From Ischnura elegans (lineage: Eukaryota; Arthropoda; Insecta; Odonata; Coenagrionidae): a stretch of 64,000 nucleotides of DNA. The number at the start of each line of letters is the position of its first letter. Within the stretch, counting starts at the first letter, position 1. Made by a program: the position numbers and the translations under genes. This document shows positions 1 to 11,700 of this stretch, in pieces. Below the pieces are notes generated by a model, which was given only the letters and a program-made list of their open reading frames with translations, ran no database searches and had not been told where the DNA came from. The stretch lies in NCBI RefSeq assembly GCF_921293095.1, contig NC_060254.1, positions 105,176,917-105,240,916 on the forward strand. The letters run 5' to 3'.

Positions 1-212
1 AAAGAAAATACATTTAAATATCGACGATTTGATAAGCGTCAAAGAATTAGGAATTACACACTCTTGCATTTTTTTAATTTTAAAAATTTCTACACGCTTA
101 AAAATTAATATTTTCGAAACGGCTTTCTCGAAATGATATTTCTGAGCTGAGAGTCAACTTTTTATGTCTCTCCTTTGTTGGATTATGAGAATTTTTTGTT
201 ATATTACCACAG

Positions 213-1530
213 GTCAAGCTTGTGGACAACGACAGCGATTGCTTTTGGAGACAACTGTTCAGGTCCATGAAATTGACACCTGAAGGTTACTGTGCCTACA
301 ACTAGAGAATTGAGGATTTTATCGTGAAGAAATGAAGAATGAAGATAGGAAGAAAGAAGACACCAAGCCTGAAGATAGTTGTTTTTTTTGCATTTTTTGT
401 TGCAATTATTGTACAGGGTCTTTGTATATTATTTATTAATGCATGTTTTTTTCCAGCTATAGTTAGGATTTGCGGCAGGAGAGTAGGGATTTTATATTGC
501 GTCCTACCGTCGAGTAGAAATAACACAGATTAGGCAGGTCTTCGTGTATCGTGGCCACGATTCCGTATTTAGGCGTTTAATTAATTCATACGTATAAAGT
601 AGCATTTAGGTAGGCAGGGCTGTATGAATGGATGAATGTGATTTTATGAATGAGTGAATGGAATGTGATTTTATGAGTGAGTGTGTGCTTGTAGTAGTAG
701 TGGTACTAATGGTAGTGTTAGTAGCAATACTGACACTAACTCTCCCTTCCTTTCACTAAAAATCCCTCCCCACCCTCCCTCCCCCTCAAAATCCTAACTG
801 CTCCCTCTACGTGGGGAGGGGGATATACAGAGGAAAGTCTAATTGTCCAATCAATTGTTGATTTTAATGAATCATTTATGTCATCTCCTGCTTGAATTAC
901 AGCATTGGACTTTCCTCTGGCTAAAGCAGTATGGTATCCTAGTGCAATTTCAAATTCTGTATTTGTGCTTTGTATTTAGGAGGTTTGAAGTGATAGAATG
1001 TGATCAAATTTTTGGCTCGTGTAACTTTGTTCTGTTTATAATGTTTTCATTTTTTTATTCTTTTGTTTGAAATATGCTTCATGGTGACATTACTGATTTA
1101 TTTTTTTATTCACTTTTTTATTATTTTAGCTGATTTTATCCACCAATTTTTGGTACTGTTTTTTTATATTTTCTCATTACTTACTATGATATGGTGAATA
1201 AGTATTACTGTGTTCTTTTAAGGAATTAAAGTATTATAAAAATTATTTTCTGTATTCATTCATTTTCACTGCTCTTGATAATGTTGTGTTGTGTAATGGT
1301 ATATTCTATAAAATCTAATATTAACTTATATTCCCATTTAAGCATATTCTTTGTAAAATACGTTTTTGTTCCTCCTTTTCGTTGGTACTGGGGATCTTTT
1401 TTAAATGCATGATTCAACTGTCTCTACATGCTAAAATATGGCAATAATTTTTCTATTACCTTTGTGCATATTATTTTTTGTAAGTATAAGTAGAATTAGC
1501 TTGAATTAATAAAAATTTGAAGTACTGCTC
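213..1530 (+). ncRNA. Predicted terminal exon of the upstream paralogous transcript
   Basis: The duplicate of the terminal exon at 59120-60440. The acceptor is AG at 211-212, after a T-rich stretch. From 213 the first frame is open for 30 codons to a TAG at 303-305. The right copy has the same frame, stop position and peptide except for one residue near the end. An AATAAA lies at 1508-1513, followed by a T-rich tract. Purine-rich GAAGA runs occupy 325-375, as in the other exons of this family. The rest of this gene copy would lie to the left of the window. Exon status is inferred from splice signals and similarity; there is no transcript evidence. Confidence 0.4.
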
Positions 1531-3429
1531 TTTTTGAATCCCTTTTTTGTTAGGCTTTTCTTCGATGCTGTTATTATGTGCCCAGTCAGAGTTTCTGACC
1601 TGCCATACATGTTGATGGCTTCCGCTGAGAGTATCAATTTTGTAAGATTATGTTTGTCTCATTTACTGGTGAAAAATTTATAATGGTATTTTTACTCCTG
1701 GTTTTCATTTTAGTTACACTAACACCACACAGTAGAAGTTAGAATATTGTTGACCTCACAATGTGGGTCCATATGTAAAATTTTGCATGGGTTTTGCATG
1801 CTAAAAAATTTCGAGATTGAAAAACTTCTGAATATCTAGGTAAAAATGACACAACCACGGTTAAAGGTCTTGAGAAAATGAATACACTACTTTTTAATCA
1901 AAGAGGACTACCGTGGCCCTAATGAGGACTCAGGGGTGGTCACCACCCATGTGAAAGGGATGGCATAAGCAGTATGGTTGCTAAGATGTCCAAGTTTCCA
2001 AGTGTGCTCAAGTCAACATACCGATATTGTCAACTTGTGATCACCAGGGTTCATGCGTGCGGCAAATGTTTATGATGTTTAATTTGCTCTACCTGGGCAG
2101 CCGAACTGACTTACCATAGACTTTTTGCTTGGAAAAGTTATTGACGAGGTCTTCAGATCACCCAGTTCACCACCAACGGCTATACGGAGGTCTTTTGTTA
2201 TTGACGCATGAGGTGGAGTATCTGGACAAGCAAGGTGTCAATCGTAGTCTTGGACTATTGAATGACTATATGCTATGCAGGTTTGTTTTTTTTTGCTGCG
2301 GTTTCACCTTTTTTCACATGTCACCTTTCTTACGCGCTGTATTGCTTTCACTCCTAATTCGGTATTAGGGATTTTTCATAAAATGAATTGATGAATGAAG
2401 GATCTGATTCTTAAATCAATATTCATATATCGGAAAGTCACAATTTAAGGTAAAAAAATCACAAATTTTTGCCTCGAATATTAGAAAGAGGATCTTCTGT
2501 TTGTCCTCTGTGTTGCCACCCATCGCGATTTTAAATGGGTTTACTAAAGTCGCCACTCACGTCGCTAACGGACATATATATCCGAGTTTGATGGGGAAAT
2601 AAAGAGTAATTAGGAGCGTCCACTGAGGTTTACATTCATGATGATGTGATTTATCAAATAGTGGAACTGCAGAGTGATAAACTCTTTGAAATAAAGACAC
2701 TTAATTTCCATACGTTTTGCTTTGGGGGCTATATATTTTTTGAATTTATCACTATTCCTCTTGTTAATAGTGCTTTATGTTTTTGCTCTATATATGCATG
2801 CTGGGTGGGATATGCATACTCTTCGTCTATCTATATATGACCCAAGATAAGAAAATAAGCATAGGATTCGATGCGGATGTTTATTATGTGCTCATGTATT
2901 CGCATTTTTAATTGAGGTATATTTAACTAAAAACCACCGTTTGACGGACTAAAGATACTTAACATAAATTCAATCTTCGAAAGCGCTTACTATTCTATTT
3001 AAGAATAAACTAAAAATACAGGCGGAGTAATCTGAAGTAATGTGAGGACTGTAAATAAAGCATATGTTTCGATAGAGAGGTTCTTTTATTTGCCTTTCAA
3101 TTTCTTTTTATCAGAATGTGCCTGACTTTAACTCTTAATTTGATTGAAGAAAAGAACAGGTAGTATTCTCGCATTATAATTCAATACATTGTCATTAATT
3201 TCATTAAACTTCAGGTTTAAACTAAAGAAACAGGAGTTTCAGCTGATACCCTCAATGGCCAACGTTCAACTTGGTAAGCCTGGAGATGAATTTTAAGGAA
3301 TATAAGCGGATGTGAACATTAGGAACAACAGTGTTATGTGGTTACAAGATAATAAATGAACCAGAATATATACCCACTATATACAATGTGTAAAATATTT
3401 ACAAAGTAAACAATACTCGCTGATCCAGC
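1531..3429. other. No gene seen; duplicated unique sequence
   Basis: AT-rich sequence shared with the right-hand copy. Short open frames here (for example near 2129-2368 and 2646-2840) have no recognisable domain and are not preserved well enough between the two copies to argue for coding. No repeats or RNA genes were recognised. Confidence 0.6.
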
Positions 3430-3735
3430 CAGTGGCATAGAGAGGGAGGGGGGTTTGGGGGATAACCCCCCCCCCCAGAGTTCAGAGAAATTTTTAAGTT
3501 TAATCCGTTATACTTGATTGGATTGATATTACCAATAAAATAGCGTAGGGATTAATAAGGTACCCCTCACAAAGCTGTAAAACTCACCATTTTGAACCAT
3601 TTATCTTAAAAATCTGCAATTTACTAATCTCGCACCTACCACTTATCCTGGAGGGTATTCAATACCCCCACACACCTCAGTATTATTTGCACCTAAACCC
3701 TCCCCCTCCTGTCTTAATTCCTGGCTGCTCCCCTG
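3430..3735 (+). mobile_element. hAT-type MITE, family N1
   Basis: Starts CAGTGGCATAGAGAGG and ends in CCTGGCTGCTCCCCTG, imperfect inverted ends of the CAGTGGCG hAT type. G-rich then C-rich subterminal blocks lie just inside the left end. Flanking octamers GATCCAGC and CATCTCGC match at 5 of 8 positions, so the target duplication is decayed. The interior is shared with 4489-4785, 26874-27188 and, reversed, 28216-28465. It has no coding capacity. Confidence 0.7.
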
Positions 3736-3741
3736 CATCTC

Positions 3742-4115
3742 GCAACAGGGCAAGCAAAGGTGTTAGAAGATTAAAAGCAACCTGTATGTCTTTTTTGAAG
3801 GGTTATTCAAAATGGTTACTTTACGCGGTTTTCAGATGTCAGTGCGGTTTCAAGGAACAAATTCACAAAATAGATAATATAGGAGCATCATATATTTTTC
3901 AATTTTATAAGCAGTGAAATTTTCATCTTCCATATTATTTTTATTATGAAATTACTATTTTTATTAACTTTTATCCAATTTTTAAGATCCAGAATAGAAA
4001 CAAAATCCATTTCCCAGCATGCAATTCCTAAATTTTTCCGGGGGAGGATGGGCTCGATTCCACGGGTAAGGGGAGCCCTTGCCGAGGGCCCCCAACCACC
4101 TCTGACAGCCCCTAC
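3742..4115 (+). repeat. MITE-like repeat, family N2
   Basis: Shares an interior with 13680-14465: a GGGTTATTCAAAA block, then AGCAGTG(A/G)AATTTTCA, then a region rich in GGAGG and GGGCCC, ending near AGCCCCTAC. The end resembles a hAT CCCCTG terminus, but no clean left end or target duplication is visible here. Non-coding. Present again in the right copy of the large duplication. Confidence 0.5.
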
Positions 4116-4488
4116 AAGGAGGGACTAGAAGAGGGGGCCTGAGGGTAACCTCCCATCAGTAGTGGGGGGTCCGAACAAAATTGTAATTTATCTAGTGTAA
4201 AATTGATATACCACAGTTGGGGTCTATATCCTTTCTACACCCTGTCCCCTCTCTGGATCTGCCGCTGACTGTGATCCCCTCTCCCGTTCATCCGCCCTTC
4301 CCGGCAAAAACTAATAGCTTCAGGAAGTGAATGTGAAAGTCTTGGAATGGGGTACGATAGAATCATCTATTTCGTGGTGGGGAGATTGTTTCAAAGGCTC
4401 TCCTTGAAAGTTGCAGCGATGAAAGTGGAAACCATTGGTTGTAGCCACTGCTGAGGAAGGGTAACAAGGTCCAAGCTGCCCCCTTATG
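4116..4488. other. No gene seen
   Basis: Short spacer between two MITEs, shared with the right-hand duplicate. C-rich tracts and a weak minus-strand open frame without recognisable features. Confidence 0.5.
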
Positions 4489-4785
4489 CAGTGGCGCAGC
4501 GAGGGGGGTTTTGTGGGATAAAACCCCCCCCAGAGCTCACACAAATATTTAAGTTAAATCCATTTTACGTAATTAGATTAGGATTACTTATAGAATAGTG
4601 TTAGGATTAATCAAATATCCCTCAGAAAACTGTAAAAGTCGCCATTTTGAACCATTATTCTTAATATTTTCTGGAGGAGGGCCCCGGCAAATCCTGCTTA
4701 CCCTGGCGGGTATGCAATACACCCACACCCATAAGTATTATTTGTGCCTAAACCCCCCCAGCCTTAATTCTTAGCAGCGACCCTG
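4489..4785 (+). mobile_element. hAT-type MITE, family N1
   Basis: Begins CAGTGGCGCAGCGAGG and ends AGCAGCGACCCTG. Left flank is CCCTTATG and right flank CCTTTATT, a mutated 8-bp target duplication. The counterpart at 63371-63664 keeps CCCTTATG perfectly on both sides, which supports this reading. Non-coding interior shared with the other N1 copies. Confidence 0.8.
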
Positions 4786-5251
4786 CCTTTATTAACTTCT
4801 GAGATATCAAGTGAATCCTTTCAATAAGAAAAATCCGAATATACCCCATCAAATTAGGATTTAAAAAATTAAAAAATAGTTCTCCTACGGCCTTAGAGAA
4901 TGATTTTTTTCTCTTGAAAGTGTGGCAGATTTTTAAATTATTTGATATTTTGGTAAATTCATTATTATGAAGATTGTCTTATTTCAATAGCCGCTTAAAA
5001 TTTCTATTACATGCAGCAACTGTGACGTAACATTTGGGTTTCACATACCCTTGGTCATGAGGTAGTAATCCTGATTTTTCTATGATGTGTGAACATAAAA
5101 ACTGAAATCGCAGGTTGCCCAAGGCCGTAGCCATGGGGGATCAAAGGGGATATATCCCCCCCGAAATGAAAACAAAAATTAAACAGATATTATCGACTTT
5201 ATGCTTGCTTGGTGCTCACACGACAATGTTATTGCGGCGCAGTGGCATGAG

Positions 5252-5291
5252 GTAGTGAGTAGTGATACTACTTAGTATAACTACTCACTAC
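5252..5291. repeat. 12-bp perfect inverted repeat
   Basis: GTAGTGAGTAGT at 5252-5263 and its exact complement at 5280-5291, separated by 16 bases. It lies in the 5' part of the hAT element and could be a subterminal structure. Confidence 0.75.
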
Positions 5292-5623
5292 TAAATGTCA
5301 CTAGATAGCATGCACTACGCCAACTAAGGAAGCAACGAAACTTTGGAGTCTTGTTCGAGCTGTATTCAGGAATATTGGATACGCTTAGAGATTTTTCTCA
5401 ATGTTTCGTGGTGCCGCGTCTACGAAATAAATAACCACGCCGTCAAGCACGGAGAGGCAGTTCCGTCTTGGAAAGTGATCCAATGCGACTTAGGTCAATA
5501 TGTATCAAAGCGAAGTTGTAGGTGCAGTGCGTGTAGTTGCAGTGCAGTGTGTGAAATAATAGTCCTGTGAATTATAAGAGAGATGAGTGAGTTATGATTT
5601 TTTAAGAGTCCCTACCAAGTGAA

Positions 5624-5993
5624 CAGGGGCGTCGACTTATAAAAAATATCGTCCTATATCCTCCGATATGGGGGGGCCCATATCGGAGGTCTTGCTCCGG
5701 GAAGAGATTAAATTCAAAGTGTGTCTCAGCACCGAAACACTATCATGATTCATATCACTTGTTTTCAGTTAACCTGCGTACTACCTTATGATTTGTTTTA
5801 ACTCATTGTTGAATTTATTTTAAAAGGTAACTATCGTCAAGCATGGGGAATAAAAAATACCAATATATTTTTGTGATTTCACAAAGCATTATATAACTAA
5901 ATTATTTTCTTGAATTTTGAGGGGGCTCCGCCCCCCAAACGAATCTTTAAGGGGGCTCGGGCCCCCTCAGGCCCCATGGAGTCGGCGCCACTG
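5624..5993. mobile_element. Nested hAT MITE with perfect TSD
   Basis: Starts CAGGGGCGTCGACTTAT; the reverse complement of its right end reads CAGTGGCGCCGACTCCAT. Both flanks are the identical octamer CAAGTGAA (5616-5623 and 5994-6001). A 13-bp perfect hairpin (5660-5672 with 5677-5689, GGGG loop) lies near the left end. At 370 bp and without an open frame it is non-autonomous. It inserted into the larger hAT element, so it is the younger event. Confidence 0.93.
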
Positions 5994-6379
5994 CAAGTGA
6001 AACTTGCGTAGTGTAATATGCCTATCAATTTATCAATATCAAGCTGTTTAATATACGAATCGGTAGGTATTTCAATTTGGCATTGTATTTTTAGGGCACT
6101 GTATTAAATAAAACAAGCCGTTTCGGAGATAGAAAAGTTTGGAAAAAGGATCACGACTCTTTAGTGGCACGTACTTTTGAAGGTATGTAGATATTTGTGT
6201 TTGGATTTGATAACTACCGAGCGGGCGCGCCTGATATTTATACACGACCAGACGCGTGGCGTACTTTGTCCACGATAGATGCATTTATATGATAACTCTC
6301 GATTATTGTTAGAATTTATCTTTATTTGTAGAAATTCGTTCAGGCTAGTACATTTATAGGTGATATTGGTATAAAGGGC

Positions 6380-6645
6380 ACACAGATGGTAGAGGTGGTA
6401 CACCCTTGGTCGCGCGGCATACTTTATACGCCACGGGTGTCGGTTTCCTCTTGCCGATCTAAAAACATTTTTCTACAATAATTTGTACTTTTAAAAAAAT
6501 CACGCTGCAGATAGTGAAAATTACATTGTATGAATACACGAGACCATTCAAGAAAAGCGAAGCACGATGTACACGGCCGGTCGTGCGGCGTAATTTGAAC
6601 GCCACGGGTGTCGGTTCCTCTATTGCCGATCTAAAAATAAATTAC
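6380..6645. repeat. Direct repeats inside the hAT element
   Basis: A unit of about 55-60 bp occurs near 6408-6465 and again near 6578-6638. Each contains GCGGC, then an ACGCCACGGGTGTCGGTT block and TTGCCGATCTAAAAA. A weaker third version lies near 6215-6275. The units contain short GGCGT/ACGCC complements. Position in the 5' half of the transposon suggests transposase-binding or promoter repeats, but that is inference. Confidence 0.7.
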
Positions 6646-7133
6646 CTGCAATACTTCATCGAGCTTTGATGAGTCGCAATATAGACCGTCAAAGTACATT
6701 ATACTAATGAACGAGGCCATTCTAACCCAGAATGTACGTACAATGTTGAAATCCTTGGTATTCAATGATTGGCGTGTTTAACACGCGCTATAGCGCTCTC
6801 GCTCGAGAGTTAAAATCATAGCTTCAGTTTCGAAAATATGACGATTACGTAGTCAATTTAATTTTTTCAGGTCTGTTCAGCATTTCAAATGGCAAGAAAA
6901 AAATTAATAAATATTTATTTTTTTAAATCTCAACCTGATATTGCGCAAATAGCTGAAAATCGGACCTGAATTTAGCTTTGCATCACTGTTGCCAGGTTCA
7001 GCTTATTCGAAATGCTATTGGAATCATAAAATCGATTGGAAATTTTATCTAGTCCTAGGAAAAATGATCAAAGTGCCTAAAACTGAATATCGAAAAAAAC
7101 TTCCCCGAAACGCAATGGAAAAGCCTTGCGGCA

Positions 7134-7778
7134 ATGAGCCAGGCCCGTCGGGTTGAAAATCATGATGGGTTGTTAAGATTTAAAGAAATATATAAAGCAA
7201 TTTTGCGTACACTATACAACTTATGCAGTGACATGGATTCTGAAACATCTTTAAAGGCTGATTCTTTTCTAAGATCAGTCATTTCAAGTGATTTTGTTGT
7301 GAGCTTATATTGCTTAGGAATGTTGTTCCCTTACACACTGTCGCTATGCAGAACACTCCAATCTCCATTATGCGATTTGGCAGCAGCTTTACAACATGTC
7401 GATTTAATTATTAAGACTATTGAAGATGTTTGTCAAAATGTTGATATAAAATTTGCTGAACTTTTCATGAACGTGGAGAACTTACTCAGAACTATTTACG
7501 AGGAAATGAAAATTCCGCGAATAACAGCCCGCCAAGAGCATAGGTTGAACTACAACACAAAAGAGCTTGAGACTTATTTTAGAATTACTATAATGATTCC
7601 ACTTTTGGATGATTTCATTGATGAGATTACGTCGAGAGTACAAAATCACAAAGACACAGTATCATTTCTCAATATTTTAATACCATCTGTGCGTTGCCGC
7701 AGAGTAGACATCGACACCGAGGAGTTAATTAATTTGTTTGCTGCAAAGAAATCTAGAAGGCTAAATTTAATTATTTAA
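7134..7778 (+). CDS. hAT transposase C-terminal fragment (ZMYM1/THAP12-like)
   Basis: A 214-codon open frame. The frame is open further upstream, from just after the stop at 7065-7067, and the upstream residues include a WKAL segment where related proteins have a TRW motif, so the ATG at 7134 is probably not a true start. Visible hallmarks of the hAT group related to ZMYM1 and the THAP12/52-kDa-repressor proteins are KADSFLRSVISS, a SLYCLGMLFPYTLSLCRTLQ helix, the PRITARQEHRLNYNT block and the IMIPLLDDFIDEITSRVQNH block. The family's zinc-finger N-terminus and the terminal dimerisation segment are absent; the frame stops soon after the last block. A full transposase would be two to three times longer. 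It lies inside a complete hAT element, so it is the element's own decayed transposase, not a host gene. A domesticated role cannot be excluded. Confidence 0.75.
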   Translation: MSQARRVENHDGLLRFKEIYKAILRTLYNLCSDMDSETSLKADSFLRSVISSDFVVSLYCLGMLFPYTLSLCRTLQSPLCDLAAALQHVDLIIKTIEDVCQNVDIKFAELFMNVENLLRTIYEEMKIPRITARQEHRLNYNTKELETYFRITIMIPLLDDFIDEITSRVQNHKDTVSFLNILIPSVRCRRVDIDTEELINLFAAKKSRRLNLII

Positions 7779-7950
7779 TAATATGTTTATATTATCCTTT
7801 AAGGGTTTATAATAAATACGTATATAGTTAACCATATACGCTATTTTATTTATCTTATTTAATAATTTTATGTTTGTCTACTATTCCATAAAACCCCCCC
7901 GAAAATATTTCCTGGCTACGGCCTTGAGGTTGCCTGTAATGATTTGGTGT

Positions 7951-8046
7951 CATAGGCGAATCCAGACGGGGGCACGTACCCCGTTTTGTATTACAAGGTA
8001 TCCTTGTGCCTTCCCCCCCAAGAAAGAAATCCTGGATCCGCCCCTG
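7951..8046. mobile_element. Very short hAT MITE (96 bp)
   Basis: Begins CATAGGCGAATCCAG and ends CTGGATCCGCCCCTG, complementary ends. Flanks TTTGGTGT and TTTGGAGT match at 7 of 8 positions. Its interior is similar to the 194-bp element at 21947-22140 (TTTTGTATTACAAGG and a C-rich tract before the right end). Confidence 0.8.
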
Positions 8047-8054
8047 TTTGGAGT

Positions 8055-8648
8055 TAATTAGAACTGTATCATGCTCTCCGGCGCTTAGGCGGCTTGGGAT
8101 TCCTACCTCGAGATAGCCTACGACCGAATTTCAAAAAACATCACGCAAATGTTGGTGCTCTATTTTGGCACATTGCCTCAACTTTCAATTGGTATAGTAT
8201 CGAAAGTAATAACGCGACGACCGCTAGCGTGATTAAGAATACCCTTAGATTTATATTTCAATGTGTTCGAAAAATCGGCGAGGAGAAAAACCTGGTTTAT
8301 CGTAAACTTAGACCATATAAGCGAGTAGACCCACCGTTCGGGCGGAACGCTGTGGCCAACATCGCGCAGTGGGAAAGTGAGGGGGATAAGGGAGCGTGAC
8401 GTCACGGCTGGGAATGCAGAAGATATACTGTATATGCGCTTGAGATATTTTAACGCTCATCCGCTGCAAAGTCGCTGAAAAGTGAAGATGCTGGGCGGGC
8501 AAAATGATTATAGACTTAAAAAAGATATTTTTGCGATGAACTAAGGCATCTTATAGCATTGACTGTGTGCAAAAAGTTACATAAATCAAGATTAAGCAAG
8601 AAGCGATTGTATTAAATACATTGATTAAGACTGTCATATGTAAACATA
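8055..8648. other. No recognised gene; open frame and CRE-like site
   Basis: A 101-codon plus-strand frame at 8094-8399 has no domain, signal peptide or repeats that I recognise. A perfect TGACGTCA palindrome lies at 8397-8404 right at its end. There is nothing else to support a gene. Confidence 0.35.
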
Positions 8649-8758
8649 TGCATACCCAGTGAGGGGCAGGGGGGGGCAGCTGCCCCCCCTAGAAGCAAAA
8701 ATCGCAAAAGTCTTTAAGAAAAATTTACTGAATTGAAACTAAAGTATTCAACAAAATA
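8649..8758 (+). mobile_element. Truncated hAT MITE, family N3
   Basis: TACCCAGTGAGGGGCAGGG, then CCCCCTAGAAGC and the TCGCAAAAGTCTTTAAG to ACTGAATTGAAAC region, match the left half of the complete N3 element at 12727-13033. The right half and the right terminus are missing. Confidence 0.65.
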
Positions 8759-11700
8759 ATATTCAAATTCGATATTGGAGCTCTAGAAATCTGCTATTCG
8801 ACCCATCTCTAATAGTAACGCAAGAAATATACGACTTTACGTTTCTTGACCAGGGAGACAAATGATGGAATTGTCTATCAGAGATTTTTCTATGCCAACA
8901 AATGAATGCCATAAATGTATTTCTGGCACCTTGCCCCTTGGGAGCTGGTACATACCTCTTCCCCTCCTCATACATTACGTCTCTTTGTGGTAATCCAAAG
9001 CAAACCAATGCCCCCAGGAGGGTTTTAAACCAGGAAAGCAGGGAGTCCAAATAACCTCGGAGTCCTAGATAAAGTGGAGTCCCTGCTGAGATGGTCTCTT
9101 GCGACTCAGTCCAGCAGTCATGCTAAGGAGAGAACTCAGACCTCCCGCAAAGGTTAAATTCTTCCAATAAATCAGCTTTATTTCATCATGAAAGTTCATT
9201 TGTAACTATTTTATATTTACTTCATTTGCGGAACCTTACATAGCCAATATTAATGGAAGCTAGATTTTATGATTTAAATAGTGGTCTCTTTGAATATATG
9301 GAACGAATTGGAATAGTGATGAAGTAACTGTGAGTTGAATAATTTTAAAAGAAGTAATTTATATTATTTCATCTTAATTTGAAGAGATTCCATCGTGCCT
9401 AGCTGTCATGTCTTGTAAATTTTGCTCTATTTATGTTAATATGATTTATCATGTTATGTATCATCATTCTTTACCGTTATAATATCGGCACACATTTATG
9501 CCTCTTTGGAAAAGTAAGAGAGAATGTGTCCACCTCTCTCCTCCTCCCTGGGTTCCTCACTCTCTCCCCCATGGCTCAGCCAAGAGCGAGGAGATGCAGT
9601 GTGAGTTCATTCAGCTGAGGGAGAAGCTTCAGATATGCTCAATGAAAGTTTTTCAAGCTGTCTCTCTCCCTCTCATGCAATCACTCTCCTTCTACTGAAT
9701 GTGAAAAGTGGCCGTGACATGCAGGCAGAAATTTGCTTGGGATAGTTGGTGCTTTTTTGGTAAGGGGTTAGCCTATACTGATATTTCTCGATGACAATTA
9801 TGTACTTTCAAATCAATGAATGAAATGCAAGTTTGATAAAAATTCCTATGTCATTCCCATCCCCCCTGTCAGCCTGGGATTAATAGATAAAAGGTCTTTG
9901 AGCTGTACTTGGGTGTTTTGGGGGCCTTCTTTTGTGCAGAAAAGAAGAATAAAACAATCTCCCTTCAATGCATTGGGGGAGAAAATATTGATATCTTTTT
10001 TTTTAGCTATACCATACAACCAATGGAATTGATAAAGAAAATATGACTGATATTGATTAGCATGTAAATGCAAGTCCATCGATGCATTCACATCATTGTC
10101 TACTCTGGCAAAACAATAGATGACTAATCTGAAAGATTTTCCTACTCATAAATAAATGTTGATGTAAGCACAAAATATTTTACTGGTTATATGTGCTTTA
10201 ATTAATAATTTTCTCCAGGATTAAGAGCAAACACACATCAATCCTAGAGATATTTGTCAATAAATTCAATGCCAAGTTTAGGGTCTATAGGGATTATTTC
10301 GTGCAAAATAACTACGCCTTATGTAATAATGAACAACTATCAATTTATTGCGTCAGCAATACAATTGAGTTGCACTGAGAGAATCGGCGAACCGCGATGG
10401 CCGCTGTTTCAGTCCAGTTCCGCGCTACAGCAGGCAGGTCTAACTCGTGTGGGCTCAGGGATGCTACTCCCGGAGAAGGGTGCCAAATCCCTGTCCCGGG
10501 GTACCATTACCCTGCTGGCGCCAAAGGTCCTTCACCTGTCTCCCTCCAGGCGGTGCTGTCTTTCGTGGTAGTGTAAATGATTTGAACGCTACACCTAGCA
10601 CATAGAAACCACAATTAGACATGGGATTATATTCGGAGAAATACAGTACTAAAATTTTTGAACCTTTTTTCGGACCAAAAAACTAAATACCATTCAATCA
10701 TGGATACTTTCAAATAATTTCTAGCAATAATACTTCATACCTGCTTCTCCATCTTTCACATTTCAGACCTATGTATTCAATTTATTCAGACAGGAATGAT
10801 GTACCACTATAAATTGAATCGTATTCTCAGGAGCCATATGCCAGTAACAGTGTCATGTAAGCAATACTTAGGTGTAGGTAGTATGTTGCTATAGGTAGTA
10901 TGTAATGTTTCTTTTTAAAAGAGAAAATAATTTTGAATTCAATTCTTTCAGCACAGTTAGCAAGAAATTAACACTTAATGTGCGGATGACATATACATAT
11001 ATATGTCATGAGGGCTTTTCCACTCAGGCGGATGACATAAATGTATGTCTTCGGGAGTTCATTTTTCCACTGGTCACTAGGGTGCTCCGAGCGTGCCTAG
11101 CGTTACTTTTTCATCCTCTCATAGACGGAGAAAAATGCAGAAAGCATTTTCATCCGAAATCCTTCACCAAGGTCCTTCACTAAGGGCATAATGGATTGGA
11201 AGCCATTGGGCAGGGAGAACTGGAAACTTGGCTGGGCCTTCTTCTCCACAGGGGCGCAATTAGGTATAACACGATTTCTAACGATTGGAGGTCAGAATTA
11301 GTGCGAGTACCGATTTTCGGGAGAAAATGTGCCGTGATAGGTTTTTAGGAATGATGCAGGCTCTTCATTTCTCCGCTAACCGTGAAGGCATCCGTAGGAC
11401 AGTGACTACGATTTGCCCAGAATGTGAAGGTCAACCAGGGCTCTGTCTAAGTCCTTGCTTTTAAATACATCATAAAAATTTGTGAGAATTTTTATTGAAA
11501 TGTTTCAATGTTGCAATAACTCTGAGGTAACATAGATTTGCTTTGATAAAAAAAGATGCTTCTTCCATAAATATATATTTTTCTTGCCGTTCATTGTGTG
11601 TTCTACTTCTGTGACTCGTAAAAATTAAATCTACGGCCGTCGAAACAAATACACGTAAAACCTAATTCCAAGATATTTTCGTCATTAACCTAAGGAATCA

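Larger units (their letters stand above)
1..5111 (+). repeat. Left copy of a large direct duplication
   Basis: This stretch aligns base for base with 58906-64000 in the same orientation. The offset is about 58,905 at the left end and 58,879 at the right end, so small indels total about 28 bp. Differences are scattered single bases and short indels, roughly 2-3% by eye. The copy includes a predicted terminal exon, about 2 kb of unique-looking sequence and three MITE copies. The left border lies at or beyond base 1. The right border is not reached, because the other copy runs off the window. It could be a true tandem duplication or an unpurged haplotype in the assembly; the sequence alone cannot decide. 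Confidence 0.93.
5120..7926 (+). mobile_element. Complete hAT transposon with perfect 8-bp TSD
   Basis: Left terminus CAAGGCCGTAGCCA at 5120; the right terminus, ending at 7926, is its reverse complement (CCTGGCTACGGCCTTG). The element is flanked on both sides by the identical octamer AGGTTGCC (5112-5119 and 7927-7934), the 8-bp target duplication expected of hAT elements. C- or G-rich subterminal blocks sit inside each end. It carries a partial transposase frame near its right end (7134-7778), a 12-bp stem hairpin (5252-5291), a nested MITE (5624-5993) and internal direct repeats (6380-6645). The N-terminal half of the transposase is not recognisable, so the copy is probably internally deleted or decayed and not autonomous. 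Confidence 0.88.

Noticed and set aside
302-533. Overlapping 74- and 64-codon frames on opposite strands, both repeated at 59209-59440
   Set aside because: They are preserved only because the whole segment is duplicated. They are mutually antisense and hydrophobic by base composition, and they lie in a predicted non-coding terminal exon.
598-735. Short tandem motif region (GAATG and GTAGTAG runs)
   Set aside because: Imprecise and short; ordinary low-complexity sequence.
3430-4785. C-rich and G-rich runs as G-quadruplex regulatory elements
   Set aside because: They are constant subterminal parts of the hAT MITE family, not independent features.
8094-8399. 101-codon frame next to a TGACGTCA palindrome as a small gene
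   Set aside because: The CRE-like site lies at the end of the frame, not upstream, and the protein is not recognisable.
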